Assembly: GCA_031550725.1 (NCBI GenBank)
Contig: JAVBOH010000039.1
Location: 1-30,274, forward strand
Source: UBA946 sp031550725
GTDB lineage: Bacteria; Bacillota; Clostridia; Oscillospirales; Ruminococcaceae
Length of the DNA stretch: 30,274 nt
Reading direction: 5' to 3'
The notes under the pieces are model-generated. The model did not search any database. It was given only the letters and a program-made list of their open reading frames with translations, and was not told the DNA's origin. The position numbers and the translations under genes are program-made. This document shows, in pieces, positions 6,546 to 14,805 of this stretch. Positions within the stretch are counted from its first letter, which is position 1; the number at the start of each line of letters is the position of its first letter.

Positions 6546-7832
6546 TTATCTCTTATTCGGTACTAAAGCCTTAGCAAGCTGTGTATTTTCAGCAAGACGT
6601 CTGTGTGCAGGGCAAATAAATGTACAGCATCCGCAGTTAATGCAAAGCTTAACCTTAAGCTCCTCAAGCGTCTTAGCATCCCTAGCCTGATAAGCCTTTT
6701 GAATAGAAACAGGCATCAAATTCATCGGACACTTGTCAATACACATTCCGCATCTTATACAAGGTGTGGTCTTTGGCATAACAGCCTTTTTACACAAGAT
6801 AATAGCATTTGTATTTTTAAGCACAGGCTGTTCGGTATCATAAAGACAAAGACCCATCATCGGACCGCCATATAAAACCTTTTTACGTTCCTCTGCTCCT
6901 GTAAACTTTTCAAGCTCGTCAATTTTCAATCCAATCGGAACGATATAATTTCCTGCATTTTTTGTAACAGCAGGACCATCAACGGTAATTCTCTTTGTTA
7001 CAAGCGGCATGCCAGTCCTAATATATCGGTTTATAAACCCAACCGTTGAAACGTTAAGCACCAGCACACCTTGATGTGACGGCAGCTCACCCTCTTTAAC
7101 AATACGCCCTGTTGCAGAATAAATAATAACCTTTTCTGCACCCTGCGGATATTGTGACGGCAGCGTCTGAACTTCAATGGAGTTAATAAACTCCGTCTTT
7201 TCCTGCATCAATTTAATTGCTTCAGGTTTATTTTCTTCAATACATATTTTACAATTTGGAATACCCAGGTATTTTTGTACTAATAGTATACCCTCGATAA
7301 CATCTGTACCATTCTCCATAAACTCACGGAAATCAGAAGTAATATAAGGCTCACACTCCGCACCATTTATAATAAGCATATTTATCGGTGTCTTAATAGG
7401 GTCAAAGTTCAGCTTAACATGAGTTGGAAAGCCTGCTCCGCCAAGTCCTGCAAGACCACTCTCCCTAATTGCCGATATAAACGACATTTTGTCAGTAATT
7501 TCAGGGACTTTAACATCCTCACAAACAGTCTGTAAACCATCCGTTTCAATTGTAACAGCTTTACAAGTCTTGCCGTCAGGCAAAAGAAAATCGAAAATGT
7601 TTTTTACTGTTCCTGATACGGATGAATGTATCGGCGTTGACATAAATGCATTAATATCACCGATTTTCTGCCCCACCGTAACCTTATCACCTTTTTCCAC
7701 AAGGCACTCACACTCAGCACCCATACACTGAGCCATCGGTATAACAACCTCAGGCGGCAATGGAAAATCCTGTGTTTCGCAATCCTTGGTATGCTTATCA
7801 TGTCTTAGATAGATACCTTTTAATTTTTTCAT
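6546..7832 (-). CDS. rnfC: Rnf complex subunit RnfC
   Basis: 428 residues, the soluble NADH/NAD+-side subunit bound to the inner face of the membrane. The Gly-rich nucleotide-binding segment GLGGAGFPTH is at 129-138. Two [4Fe-4S] sites are C358/C361/C364/C368 and C397/C400/C403/C407 (CxxCxxCxxxCP). The N-terminal region with STPIHSSVSGTV resembles a biotinyl/lipoyl-like beta fold found in RnfC. The C-terminus is short, as in Clostridia, lacking the Ala/Lys-rich extension of proteobacterial RnfC. Start overlaps the stop of the upstream Gx gene by 4 bases. Confidence 0.95.
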   Translation of the reverse strand: MKKLKGIYLRHDKHTKDCETQDFPLPPEVVIPMAQCMGAECECLVEKGDKVTVGQKIGDINAFMSTPIHSSVSGTVKNIFDFLLPDGKTCKAVTIETDGLQTVCEDVKVPEITDKMSFISAIRESGLAGLGGAGFPTHVKLNFDPIKTPINMLIINGAECEPYITSDFREFMENGTDVIEGILLVQKYLGIPNCKICIEENKPEAIKLMQEKTEFINSIEVQTLPSQYPQGAEKVIIYSATGRIVKEGELPSHQGVLVLNVSTVGFINRYIRTGMPLVTKRITVDGPAVTKNAGNYIVPIGLKIDELEKFTGAEERKKVLYGGPMMGLCLYDTEQPVLKNTNAIILCKKAVMPKTTPCIRCGMCIDKCPMNLMPVSIQKAYQARDAKTLEELKVKLCINCGCCTFICPAHRRLAENTQLAKALVPNKR

Positions 7833-8368
7833 TTTATATGGTCAATCCTTTCAGAATTTTTTTCATGTAAACCACTTAAACGTTTTAAAATAATGTCAAG
7901 TACGATGCCTGTACACACACCTGATGCTATACCAACAATCAGCAAAAGCGGAGCATAATAAAAAGTGTATACACTTCCTGTCAGAACGGATGCCATGCAA
8001 AGCTGTCCTATTATATGAGCAACCGCACTAATCACACTAACCATAACATATGACGAGCTTGTATGCCGAAATAAGAGCCATGTCACCAAAAAGGCAGCAA
8101 GCCCACCGCATACAGACATCATACCTGCCGTGACACCTCTTGTGAGCAGCACGAAAACGGATTTTAGTATAGTGATTATTAAAGCTGTCGGTGCGTTTAT
8201 TGACAGCAGCGCAGTCATTATAACTATGTTAGAAAGTCCTATCCTCACGCCAGCAGGAAGAAATGCAGAAAACTGACTTTCTAGTGTTGTTAAAACAACG
8301 GCTAGAGCAAGCATCATGCCAGTAATGGCAACATATCTTGCATTCGATTTATATGGATTAATCTTCAT
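7829..8368 (-). CDS. Gx transporter family membrane protein (heptaprenyl diphosphate synthase component I family)
   Basis: 179 residues, five or six membrane helices (first at about 14-36). The segments MLALAVVLTTLES, GVRIGLSNIVIMTAL and LKSVFVLLTRG identify the Pfam Hpre_diP_synt_I / Gx family, a substrate-specificity-component-like fold. In many anaerobes it lies next to apbE, NusG-II and flavinylated electron-transfer genes, as here. Its substrate is not established; links to quinone precursors or flavin delivery are conjecture. Overlaps rnfC by 4 bases and follows the NusG-II gene by 1 base, so translation is probably coupled. Confidence 0.88.
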   Translation of the reverse strand: MKINPYKSNARYVAITGMMLALAVVLTTLESQFSAFLPAGVRIGLSNIVIMTALLSINAPTALIITILKSVFVLLTRGVTAGMMSVCGGLAAFLVTWLLFRHTSSSYVMVSVISAVAHIIGQLCMASVLTGSVYTFYYAPLLLIVGIASGVCTGIVLDIILKRLSGLHEKNSERIDHIK

Positions 8369-8369
8369 C

Positions 8370-8762
8370 TTACATTACCACATCTATATTACTATAAGTA
8401 TTATAATCTAATATATTTACTATAAGTTTATTAGGTAAGCACACAATTGACTGATATTTACTATTTATTTTGCCAGTGTGAACACAAACCTTATCATAGC
8501 AGTCTGCCTCCTCGATATAAATATAGCCATCCGAAACAACAAGCTTGATATTTGGAAAATCTGCATTTAACGTGTCGAGATTAACGCTTGTATCTGTATT
8601 AAGCGGAAGTTTAAGCACACTCATGCCATTAAGCCTAATTTCCGCTAAAGCCTTATCACTAGGCTGTTTGAACAATGTAAAGCATATCGCCGTTACACAT
8701 ATAACGACACCCAAAATGATAAAATCCGACTTTTTTATAACACGCCTGTCCTTATTCTGCAT
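8370..8762 (-). CDS. NusG domain II-containing membrane-anchored protein
   Basis: 130 residues: a membrane helix at about 11-28 and then a small extracytoplasmic beta domain containing GYIYIEEADCYDKVCVHTGKI and SIVCLPNKLIVNI. The C-x4-C-x-H-T-G pattern and the closing CLPN-x-L segment are those of the stand-alone NusG domain II family (Pfam NusG_II). Members commonly accompany apbE and Gx genes in anaerobes; function unknown. The start overlaps the apbE coding end by 11 bases. Confidence 0.9.
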   Translation of the reverse strand: MQNKDRRVIKKSDFIILGVVICVTAICFTLFKQPSDKALAEIRLNGMSVLKLPLNTDTSVNLDTLNADFPNIKLVVSDGYIYIEEADCYDKVCVHTGKINSKYQSIVCLPNKLIVNILDYNTYSNIDVVM

Positions 8763-9813
8763 CTGAATTCACCATGGGAGATATAAACATACCCTCAGGC
8801 ATATTTTCACTCAAATAAATATTTCTATCATTATCAGCAGCAACGACATAAAAGTCGTCAGCGTGAAGATATTTTTCTATTCCTTTTGTACCATCTATGT
8901 AAATAAGTGTACTCAAAAAATCGGATTTTAGTCCGCCGTTATATAAAACATCATATGACGTAATTGGAATTATAACTGTTACAGATGCAAGGTCAGTTTC
9001 AACAGGATATCCAGTGTCAATATCAAGTATATGCTCATAAGTGGTACCATCAGCCTCAAAATAGCGTTCATAACCGCCGCTTGTTGAAATATAAGCCTCA
9101 TCTGTATCAATAAATCCAAGATATTCGCTTTCACCATACGGATTTCGTATAGCTGTGCGGAATTTTGTGCCATCAGGTTTACTGCCATAAAAAACAGAGC
9201 TAGACCCTAGCGAAATAATAAAATAATCATTGTCATCATGTGCACCATAAGTATTATGAAATTCAAATTCCATGGTGACCATAGCATTATCCAAAGCCAT
9301 ACCCTTCGCAACAGCACCCAAATCAAGCATGGTATTTTCGCCAAAAGCTAAAAAGTCACCGCCATGATAATCTGTACCCTCAATTGATTTAAGCGCATTA
9401 GTAATCTCATCAGCTGTCGGCACTCGTGGATTATTTGTAGATATCCCCCACAATGACGTAACTTCACCACAAGTAAGATTAATCCTGTCACCATATTCTT
9501 TATTAAGCTTTGCTGTCTTGACAAGACAATTTTTTATCGTATCATTACCAGCCAAATCACGTGCCTTAACACCAAATGCCTGCTCATAAGCGCTATCAGA
9601 ACTTGAAAGCAGTTCAAAAATTCTTGCTTGTATAGCTCTGCTATGTTTAGCCTCGGTATTTGTCGTCACACTTACATATGTGTCAAATAAAAATTTACCA
9701 TCCTGTGCTTTAACACGCTTATGTCCATTTTGATGATTTATATATAAAAACAGCATACCCGACACTGCAATTAAAGCAAGTACCGACACTATAATTATAA
9801 CCTTTTTTTTCAT
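8752..9813 (-). CDS. apbE: FAD:protein FMN transferase ApbE
   Basis: 353 residues. ApbE takes FMN from FAD and attaches it to Thr in D-x-x-[ST]-G-A-T motifs of membrane electron carriers, here presumably RnfD and RnfG. Residues 4-24 form an N-terminal membrane helix or signal anchor with no lipobox Cys, so it is probably tethered outside by that helix. Family signatures seen are LDLGAVAKGMALD (about 161-173), ISTSGGYERYF, HILDIDTGYPV and the late SDFLSTLIY segment. First gene of the rnf operon; GAGGT lies just before the ATG and a sigma-A promoter lies about 85-115 bases upstream. Confidence 0.95.
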   Translation of the reverse strand: MKKKVIIIVSVLALIAVSGMLFLYINHQNGHKRVKAQDGKFLFDTYVSVTTNTEAKHSRAIQARIFELLSSSDSAYEQAFGVKARDLAGNDTIKNCLVKTAKLNKEYGDRINLTCGEVTSLWGISTNNPRVPTADEITNALKSIEGTDYHGGDFLAFGENTMLDLGAVAKGMALDNAMVTMEFEFHNTYGAHDDNDYFIISLGSSSVFYGSKPDGTKFRTAIRNPYGESEYLGFIDTDEAYISTSGGYERYFEADGTTYEHILDIDTGYPVETDLASVTVIIPITSYDVLYNGGLKSDFLSTLIYIDGTKGIEKYLHADDFYVVAADNDRNIYLSENMPEGMFISPMVNSDAE

Positions 9814-9899
9814 TGGTTCTACCTCGGTTTGTCCATATTAATTGTTAAAAAAACAACGTTAAAAATATAACACGAATGTTTCGTTATTGTTACTATTTT

Positions 9900-9928
9900 A
9901 TTGTACATTAATTGTTTGTCATAGTCAA
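9900..9928 (-). promoter_or_regulatory. Sigma-A promoter of the apbE-rnf operon
   Basis: On the minus strand, -35 TTGACT (9923-9928) and -10 TACAAT (9900-9905) are separated by exactly 17 bases. Transcription would begin near 9893, leaving an AT-rich leader of about 80 bases before apbE. No riboswitch fold was recognised in the leader. Confidence 0.8.
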
Positions 9929-9987
9929 GTGAAAAATTTGCAAACAAGCATTTTACACAAATTTTTTCCAGTATTTATTACTATATC

Positions 9988-10031
9988 GTTAAAAAAATTT
10001 GATGACATAGAGATATATTCCCTATGTCATC
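9988..10031 (-). terminator. Terminator of the lacI-rluA-hypothetical transcript
   Basis: A perfect 10-bp stem, GATGACATAG with CTATGTCATC (10001-10010 and 10022-10031, loop 11 nt), is followed on the minus strand by AAATTTTTTT. It begins 4 bases after the stop codon at 10036. Confidence 0.9.
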
Positions 10032-10035
10032 AATT

Positions 10036-10440
10036 CTATTCAACTATTTCATCATTCATGGCTTTCAAATGACGTCTGTACCGCTTTGGTATATCAATAC
10101 CTACAAGATAACCTATTTCATTCAAAAACTCTGATATGATATTAAAACCATCCTTATAAAAGCTTTCAATGCGTTTGTTTCTATACTCGATATTTTTATA
10201 ATCAGGTGGACAAATAAAAGTCCAGTCCGCACCATCTTTATCAACAATTATACGAAAGAATTTATCTATATCAGTATCCTTAAATCCACACTTCATTAGC
10301 AAAATGTGACATTCCATAGCATCATCAAGCTGACTCATAATTGCTTTTTCACCATCAAATGATATTACAGCTAAAATCGGTTCATTATTTGTAATTGCAT
10401 TATTAACAGATAACTCTGATGGATATTTAACAATTTTCAT
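10036..10440 (-). CDS. Hypothetical cytosolic protein
   Basis: 134 residues, no signal peptide or membrane helix. I do not recognise the family. It is a mixed alpha/beta sequence with a central ADWTFICPPDYKNIEYRNKRIESF stretch (identifiable by the WTFICPP core) and a basic C-terminal part ending PKRYRRHLKAMNDEIVE. GAGGTGAG precedes the ATG, overlapping the stop of the upstream pseudouridine synthase gene, 12 bases away, so the two are probably co-transcribed and end at the terminator at 9988-10031. A role with RNA modification is not supported by anything beyond position. Confidence 0.65.
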   Translation of the reverse strand: MKIVKYPSELSVNNAITNNEPILAVISFDGEKAIMSQLDDAMECHILLMKCGFKDTDIDKFFRIIVDKDGADWTFICPPDYKNIEYRNKRIESFYKDGFNIISEFLNEIGYLVGIDIPKRYRRHLKAMNDEIVE

Positions 10441-10452
10441 ACCTAACTCACC

Positions 10453-11415
10453 TCATCGGCTATTTTTCTTTTTACTTTCAGGTACAATTTTCAAGCCTGT
10501 AAGCATTTTTTTAGGTATCGGCGTTTCAAAATGCATTTCTTCATTTGTATATGGATGAATAAATGTCAAAGCACCTGCATGAAGTCCAAGCCTGTGAATT
10601 GGGTTTGTTTTAGCATCATATTTTTTATCGCCAGCAATTGGACATCCAATATCCTTCATATGCACACGAATTTGATTTTTTCGTCCTGTTTCAATGTTAA
10701 CATCAAGCAGTGAATAATATTCACCCTTGCGTGCAACTGTATAATTCGTTACAGCGTGCTTGCCGTCACCATCGGAACGAGCGGAGTAAACAAGCCTTGT
10801 ATCAGTTTCTCTAAGCCAAGACTCAATGCGTCCGCTTTCCCTTTCAGGGCACCCTTCAACAAGCGCAGAATATCCTCTAAGCTTAACCAAATCCTCCCAA
10901 TTATCCTGAAGCTCGGTCTTGATATCAGCATTTTTCGCAAACATAAGTATTCCTGATGTATCTTTATCAAGTCTATGCACAACATAAATACGTGCGTTCG
11001 AATTTTTCTGCTTAACATACTCATTCATGATGTGATATGCAGTATTAAGCTTTTCCTTGTCATCCGCAATAGAAAGCATTCCAGATGGCTTATTTATAAC
11101 AAGCAAGTCCTCATCCTCAAAAAGAATATCAGGCAAATCGCTTGTATCAACACCGCTGTAAACAGGCTTGTATGTGCCGATAGTAACCGTCTGACCTTTT
11201 TTTAGCATATAGTCAAACTTAGTTGTTATTTTGCCGTTAACAGACACAAGCTTATATTTAAGCGTGGATTTAACCTTATTTGCAGACATACCCTTTAAAT
11301 TCTCATATAAAAAATCAAGCAGTCCTTTTTCTTCCTCGACAGTAAAAGTTTTATCTATGGCTGCCTTTTCTTTTTTGTTATGCTGAAGACGCTTTTTGTT
11401 TTTGTTGTTATTCAT
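10453..11415 (-). CDS. RluA/RluC-family 23S rRNA-type pseudouridine synthase
   Basis: 320 residues. An N-terminal basic tail is followed by an S4-like RNA-binding domain (about 28-80, SANKVKSTLKYKLVSVNGK) and the RluA catalytic domain from about 97 (ILFEDEDLLVINKPSGML). The catalytic motif HRLDKDTSG is at 148-156, with D150-151 region supplying the catalytic Asp; GRKNQIRVHM and GDKKYD follow in normal order. It isomerises uridine to pseudouridine in structured RNA, most likely 23S rRNA; the exact site cannot be told from sequence. It lies 28 bases after the lacI-family gene on the same strand with an AAAGGA site before its ATG. Confidence 0.93.
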   Translation of the reverse strand: MNNNKNKKRLQHNKKEKAAIDKTFTVEEEKGLLDFLYENLKGMSANKVKSTLKYKLVSVNGKITTKFDYMLKKGQTVTIGTYKPVYSGVDTSDLPDILFEDEDLLVINKPSGMLSIADDKEKLNTAYHIMNEYVKQKNSNARIYVVHRLDKDTSGILMFAKNADIKTELQDNWEDLVKLRGYSALVEGCPERESGRIESWLRETDTRLVYSARSDGDGKHAVTNYTVARKGEYYSLLDVNIETGRKNQIRVHMKDIGCPIAGDKKYDAKTNPIHRLGLHAGALTFIHPYTNEEMHFETPIPKKMLTGLKIVPESKKKNSR

Positions 11416-11443
11416 ATATTATCCTTTATATATAGTTATATTA

Positions 11444-12448
11444 TCATTTATTAAAATTCTTAACAGACTTCCTTGAAACAAGTGAGAAATTAAGCATAAT
11501 CTGTTTATTGGATTTTTCACCGCTTTGAATGTTTTGTAATAACTCCTCGATAACAGTTCTGCCAATTTCATAGCATGGCTGTTCAATTGTTGTAATACCA
11601 GGGGTATACATTGCACTTATCGGAAGATTATCAAAGCCGCAAATAGATATATCCTCGCCAACATTGAGTTCAAGCTCCAATGCTCTTTTAGCAGCACCAA
11701 CAGCAATCATATCGGAAATACAGAATATTGCAGTCGGAGGATCAGAAAGGCTCATAAAATAATCCATAGCCAATGAGCCATATGTGTAATCATAGCTGCC
11801 CCTGTAAATATATTCATCCTTGAATTTAATACCCATATCCTTAAGCACATTCATATAACCTTTTTCACGGTCAACAGATGAAAGAGCAGTACCCTGCGTG
11901 GAAATCATTGCAATTTTTTTATGACCACAGTCAGCCAAATGCTTAACAGCAGTATATGCACCGTCAACGTCATCAACCTTAACAGTAAGCACATCAGCAC
12001 CCTCAACTCGCTCACAGCATATAGCAATATTATACTTATCATTAAGGTCCATAAGAGTTTCCTTATCAAGCTGAGTACCAAGCAAAACAGCCGCATCAAC
12101 AGTGCGGTTAAATACCATTTTAAGCATACGCATTTCAGCAGCAAGATTGCTGTTTGTCGTACTCATAAGTATATCATAGCCATTTTCATTTGCAGCAGCC
12201 TGCATACCTTTAATAATACCACTGTAAAAAGTATGCTCCGTTGACGGAATTACAGCAAGGATTATATTAGTTTCACATTTACGCAAATTTCTGCCTAAAA
12301 AGTTGGGACTATACCCAAGCTCCTTAATTGCACTATTTACCTGCTCTGTTGCAGCAGTTGATACAGTTGCACTGTTATTAAGCACTCTTGATACAGTAGC
12401 AACAGATACCCCAGCAGCCTTTGCAACATCCTTTATAGTAGCATTCAT
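11444..12448 (-). CDS. LacI-family transcriptional regulator
   Basis: 334 residues. The N-terminal helix-turn-helix (TIKDVAKAAGVSVATVSRVLNN, residues 4-25, core GVSVATVSRV) and hinge are followed by a periplasmic-binding-protein-like effector domain (about 60-330). Effector is unknown; no sugar operon adjoins it. The start is unusual: the only good Shine-Dalgarno, AAAGGAG (12488-12494), is about 40 bases upstream and a 10-bp hairpin lies between it and the ATG. A promoter (12561-12589) and an operator-like palindrome (12524-12537) lie upstream, suggesting autoregulation or CcpA-type control. Downstream rluA-type gene follows after 28 bases. Confidence 0.94.
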   Translation of the reverse strand: MNATIKDVAKAAGVSVATVSRVLNNSATVSTAATEQVNSAIKELGYSPNFLGRNLRKCETNIILAVIPSTEHTFYSGIIKGMQAAANENGYDILMSTTNSNLAAEMRMLKMVFNRTVDAAVLLGTQLDKETLMDLNDKYNIAICCERVEGADVLTVKVDDVDGAYTAVKHLADCGHKKIAMISTQGTALSSVDREKGYMNVLKDMGIKFKDEYIYRGSYDYTYGSLAMDYFMSLSDPPTAIFCISDMIAVGAAKRALELELNVGEDISICGFDNLPISAMYTPGITTIEQPCYEIGRTVIEELLQNIQSGEKSNKQIMLNFSLVSRKSVKNFNK

Positions 12449-12456
12449 ATTTTATT

Positions 12457-12485
12457 ATACTTTCTTTAAGCATTTAAGAAAGTAT
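12457..12485 (-). promoter_or_regulatory. Hairpin between Shine-Dalgarno and start codon of the lacI-family gene
   Basis: ATACTTTCTT and AAGAAAGTAT (12457-12466, 12476-12485) form a perfect 10-bp stem. It separates AAAGGAG (12488-12494) from the ATG at 12446-12448. Folding of the stem would bring the two to about normal spacing. Confidence 0.6.
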
Positions 12486-12523
12486 ATCTCCTTTCATAGC
12501 ATGTTGTCATAAATCCCATGATT

Positions 12524-12537
12524 TGTAAACGTTCCCA
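12524..12537. promoter_or_regulatory. cre/LacI-type operator candidate
   Basis: TGTAAACGTTCCCA fits the catabolite-responsive element pattern TGWAARCGYTWNCW with one mismatch and has the central CG of LacI/GalR operators. It lies roughly 17-30 bases downstream of the predicted start of transcription of the lacI-family gene, a position suited to roadblock repression. Confidence 0.5.
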
Positions 12538-12560
12538 AAATAAAAAAATATATCACTTTA

Positions 12561-12589
12561 ATTTTACATTGTTTATATAAAACTTTCAA
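12561..12589 (-). promoter_or_regulatory. Promoter of the lacI-family gene
   Basis: On the minus strand, -35 TTGAAA (12584-12589) and -10 TAAAAT (12561-12566) are 17 bases apart. This gives a leader of about 105 bases containing the operator-like site, the Shine-Dalgarno and the hairpin. Confidence 0.6.
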
Positions 12590-12628
12590 TACACATTTTT
12601 CACGAAAAAGCAAAGCATTTATTTACAT

Positions 12629-13087
12629 TTATACGATATGCTCCTTATCTTCAAGTGGTCTTTCAGCATTATATTTCTTAGCAGCCTTTTTATCTGCTCT
12701 TTTCTTGGCATTATTTGTTTCAAAAAAATTAAACACAGCAAGCATTACCAAAAGCACAGTAACAATAATTGTAAACATATGATTTACCATAACCTTTTCC
12801 ACATTCTGCTTTGGAATAAGCGTATGAGGAATGGCATTTAAAACTGCAAGTGTATAAATATATCCTGCACTGCCAACAATATTCAAAGCAAGAGTAGGAA
12901 AAACCTTTTTGAATAAACCGAATATATATGAAACTGTGAGTAAAGCTGTACTTATATATAAAGCATAACCACAATTAGCATAGCCATTTTTTATCAGTTC
13001 TCCTGCACCTAAAGTGTTTAAAAAGAAACAACATACCAAAATGGCAAGTGCTGACAGAACCAAAGTTATTTTTCTGCAAATTTCCAC
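12629..13087 (-). CDS. Hypothetical four-helix membrane protein
   Basis: 152 residues starting at GTG, fixed by GGAGG at 13094-13098 six bases before it; an ATG two bases upstream is out of frame. Four hydrophobic segments are visible (about 7-27, 40-60, 65-87, 103-123), followed by a strongly basic, then acidic cytoplasmic tail (NNAKKRADKKAAKKYN). I do not recognise the family and propose no function. It is monocistronic, with its own promoter, divergent from spoIVB. Confidence 0.7.
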   Translation of the reverse strand: MEICRKITLVLSALAILVCCFFLNTLGAGELIKNGYANCGYALYISTALLTVSYIFGLFKKVFPTLALNIVGSAGYIYTLAVLNAIPHTLIPKQNVEKVMVNHMFTIIVTVLLVMLAVFNFFETNNAKKRADKKAAKKYNAERPLEDKEHIV

Positions 13088-13123
13088 ATTATACCTCCAA
13101 AAAAATTAAATAATTACTTAAAT

Positions 13124-13152
13124 ATTATAACACGTCATCATTAATTTTACAA
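13124..13152 (-). promoter_or_regulatory. Promoter of the four-helix membrane protein gene
   Basis: On the minus strand, -35 TTGTAA (13147-13152) and -10 TATAAT (13124-13129) with a 17-base spacer. The leader is about 30 bases and contains GGAGG. Confidence 0.7.
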
Positions 13153-13315
13153 GCGGAATTTATTTTTCCGATTTCGACTGTTTTTTTAAATGAATGGATG
13201 TAAAATTACAAATTATACAGTGGTTTATTATTATTAAAAATGAGTATAGTAATATGGTGTTAAGTTTATAAAAAAATCACGACACGTAATAACGTATAAG
13301 TGTAAACAAAAAAAC

Positions 13316-14617
13316 ATGAAACTTAACATCCTGCTTTCAAAATATATAAAAAGGCTAGGTAGTTTAATGCAAAAAGTAATAAAAACAGGTGCGATTTTCA
13401 TTAATATATTGATAGCAGGATTATTATTGCTGATAATATATTATAATCGTATTCTTCCAAATAATTATTATGTCACAACAGGCTCAGAGCTTAAAATATC
13501 AGGATTGCTCGAAGTTACAAAATGCTCTGGAAACAGCATTTCAATTATAAAAGACAACGCAGTAATGGCTGGCAGTAATGTTTCACACAAAGCTGAACTT
13601 CGCCTGCTGGGTATTATCCCAATAAAAACCGTAAATGTGCAGGAAGTAAATGAACCTCTTTTAATACCATGCGGAGAACCATTTGGCATAAAAATGCTTA
13701 CTGATGGTGTTATGGTAGTTGAAGTCAGCAGCTTTCAGACAGATAAAGGCTTTGTTTCGCCTGCATCCGAGGCAGGTATTAAAACAGGTGATATTATAAA
13801 GACAGTTGACGGACAAATAGTTGCATCAAATAATGACATTGCAGGTATTATTACACAATGTGACGGAAAGCCAATTGAAGTAAATTTTATGCGTGATGAC
13901 AAGGAAATGACTGCCACAGTTAAACCACGAAAATGCTGTGGTGATGATTGCTACCGTGCAGGAATATGGGTGCGTGACAGCTCCGCAGGAATTGGTACAA
14001 TAACATTTTATAACCCAGAAACTAAAACTTTCGCAGGACTGGGACATCCTGTATGCGACACCGACACAGGAAAAATCATACCGCTGCAGTCAGGTGAGGT
14101 TGTAAAGGTTCTGATAAACGGCGTTAAAAAAGGACGTTCAGGCTCTCCGGGTGAGTTAATGGGTATGTTCGTTTCCGATACACCGATAGGATATCTTACA
14201 GAAAACTGCACCTCAGGTTTATATGGCGAGATGACCTCGTTCAGTCCATATAATCAGGCGATACCTTTAGGTATGCGTCAGGAAATTGTTTCAGGTGAAG
14301 CATATATTTATTCTACAATAAAAGGTACAACCCCACAGATGTATAAAATTGAAATAGAAAAAATTGACCTCGTTGATACAGAGGACAGCAAAAACATGAT
14401 TATACGTGTTGTTGATGAGGATTTACTTGAAAGCTCAGGTGGTATTGTTCAAGGTATGAGCGGAAGTCCGATTATTCAGAATGGCAAGATTATCGGTGCT
14501 GTAACTCATGTTTTTGTGAACAACCCAGCTAAGGGATATGCAATTTTTGCCGACTCAATGTATAACGAATCACTTAAAAATCAAAATAAAATCATTTATT
14601 ATGATATAGCATCGTAA
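13316..14617 (+). CDS. spoIVB: SpoIVB peptidase (sporulation signalling protease)
   Basis: 433 residues. SpoIVB is a forespore-secreted S55 serine protease that activates pro-sigma-K processing in the sporangium. A membrane helix spans about 25-43, a PDZ domain about 122-205 (ASEAGIKTGDIIKTVDGQ) and the protease domain about 215-420. The catalytic triad can be placed at H244 (LGHPV), D369 and S384 (QGMSGSPI), with D-to-S spacing the same as in Bacillus subtilis. The first ATG (13316) has no ribosome site; M18 at 13367 follows a weak AGGT and would still leave the helix intact, so either start is possible. Normally spo0A follows spoIVB; here it does not. A terminator-like hairpin follows at 14658. 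Confidence 0.93.
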   Translation: MKLNILLSKYIKRLGSLMQKVIKTGAIFINILIAGLLLLIIYYNRILPNNYYVTTGSELKISGLLEVTKCSGNSISIIKDNAVMAGSNVSHKAELRLLGIIPIKTVNVQEVNEPLLIPCGEPFGIKMLTDGVMVVEVSSFQTDKGFVSPASEAGIKTGDIIKTVDGQIVASNNDIAGIITQCDGKPIEVNFMRDDKEMTATVKPRKCCGDDCYRAGIWVRDSSAGIGTITFYNPETKTFAGLGHPVCDTDTGKIIPLQSGEVVKVLINGVKKGRSGSPGELMGMFVSDTPIGYLTENCTSGLYGEMTSFSPYNQAIPLGMRQEIVSGEAYIYSTIKGTTPQMYKIEIEKIDLVDTEDSKNMIIRVVDEDLLESSGGIVQGMSGSPIIQNGKIIGAVTHVFVNNPAKGYAIFADSMYNESLKNQNKIIYYDIAS

Positions 14618-14625
14618 GACTTGTG

Positions 14626-14654
14626 TTGACATAAGTTAATTAATGTGATAAAAT
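14626..14654 (+). promoter_or_regulatory. Near-consensus promoter before the LanFEG-like operon
   Basis: -35 TTGACA (14626-14631) and -10 TAAAAT (14649-14654) with a 17-base spacer, one base from full consensus, start 9 bases after spoIVB. The predicted start of transcription (about 14661) falls in the left arm of the hairpin at 14658-14691. Confidence 0.75.
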
Positions 14655-14657
14655 TTT

Positions 14658-14691
14658 AATGGGGGACAAGTATATTACTTGCCCCCATTTT
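14658..14691 (+). terminator. Strong hairpin: spoIVB terminator and/or 5' hairpin of the next operon
   Basis: AATGGGGG and CCCCCATT plus CAAGTA and TACTTG form a 14-bp stem with one bulged A and a 3-nt loop, followed by TTTTCT. It is well placed to end spoIVB transcripts, but it also sits exactly at the start point of the promoter just upstream. Confidence 0.85.
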
Positions 14692-14805
14692 CTAAAAAGT
14701 GTTAATTTATCTATTTCAACATTCACTGTAATCACTTCCTTATGTTTATATTATATCACACAAACTAAAAGAATCAACCATACCAAAACAACAAAGGAGT
14801 TTACC

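Noticed and set aside
13191..13219. Sigma-G-like promoter for spoIVB (TGAATG, 17 bases, TATACA)
   Set aside because: The -35 resembles sigma-G but the -10 does not match CATACTA well; in such AT-rich DNA this is weak evidence.
14659..14805. N-terminal extension of the ABC ATPase to the upstream ATG
   Set aside because: It would translate the hairpin and AT-rich leader; AAAGGAG precedes the ATG at 14806 and the ABC domain begins exactly there.
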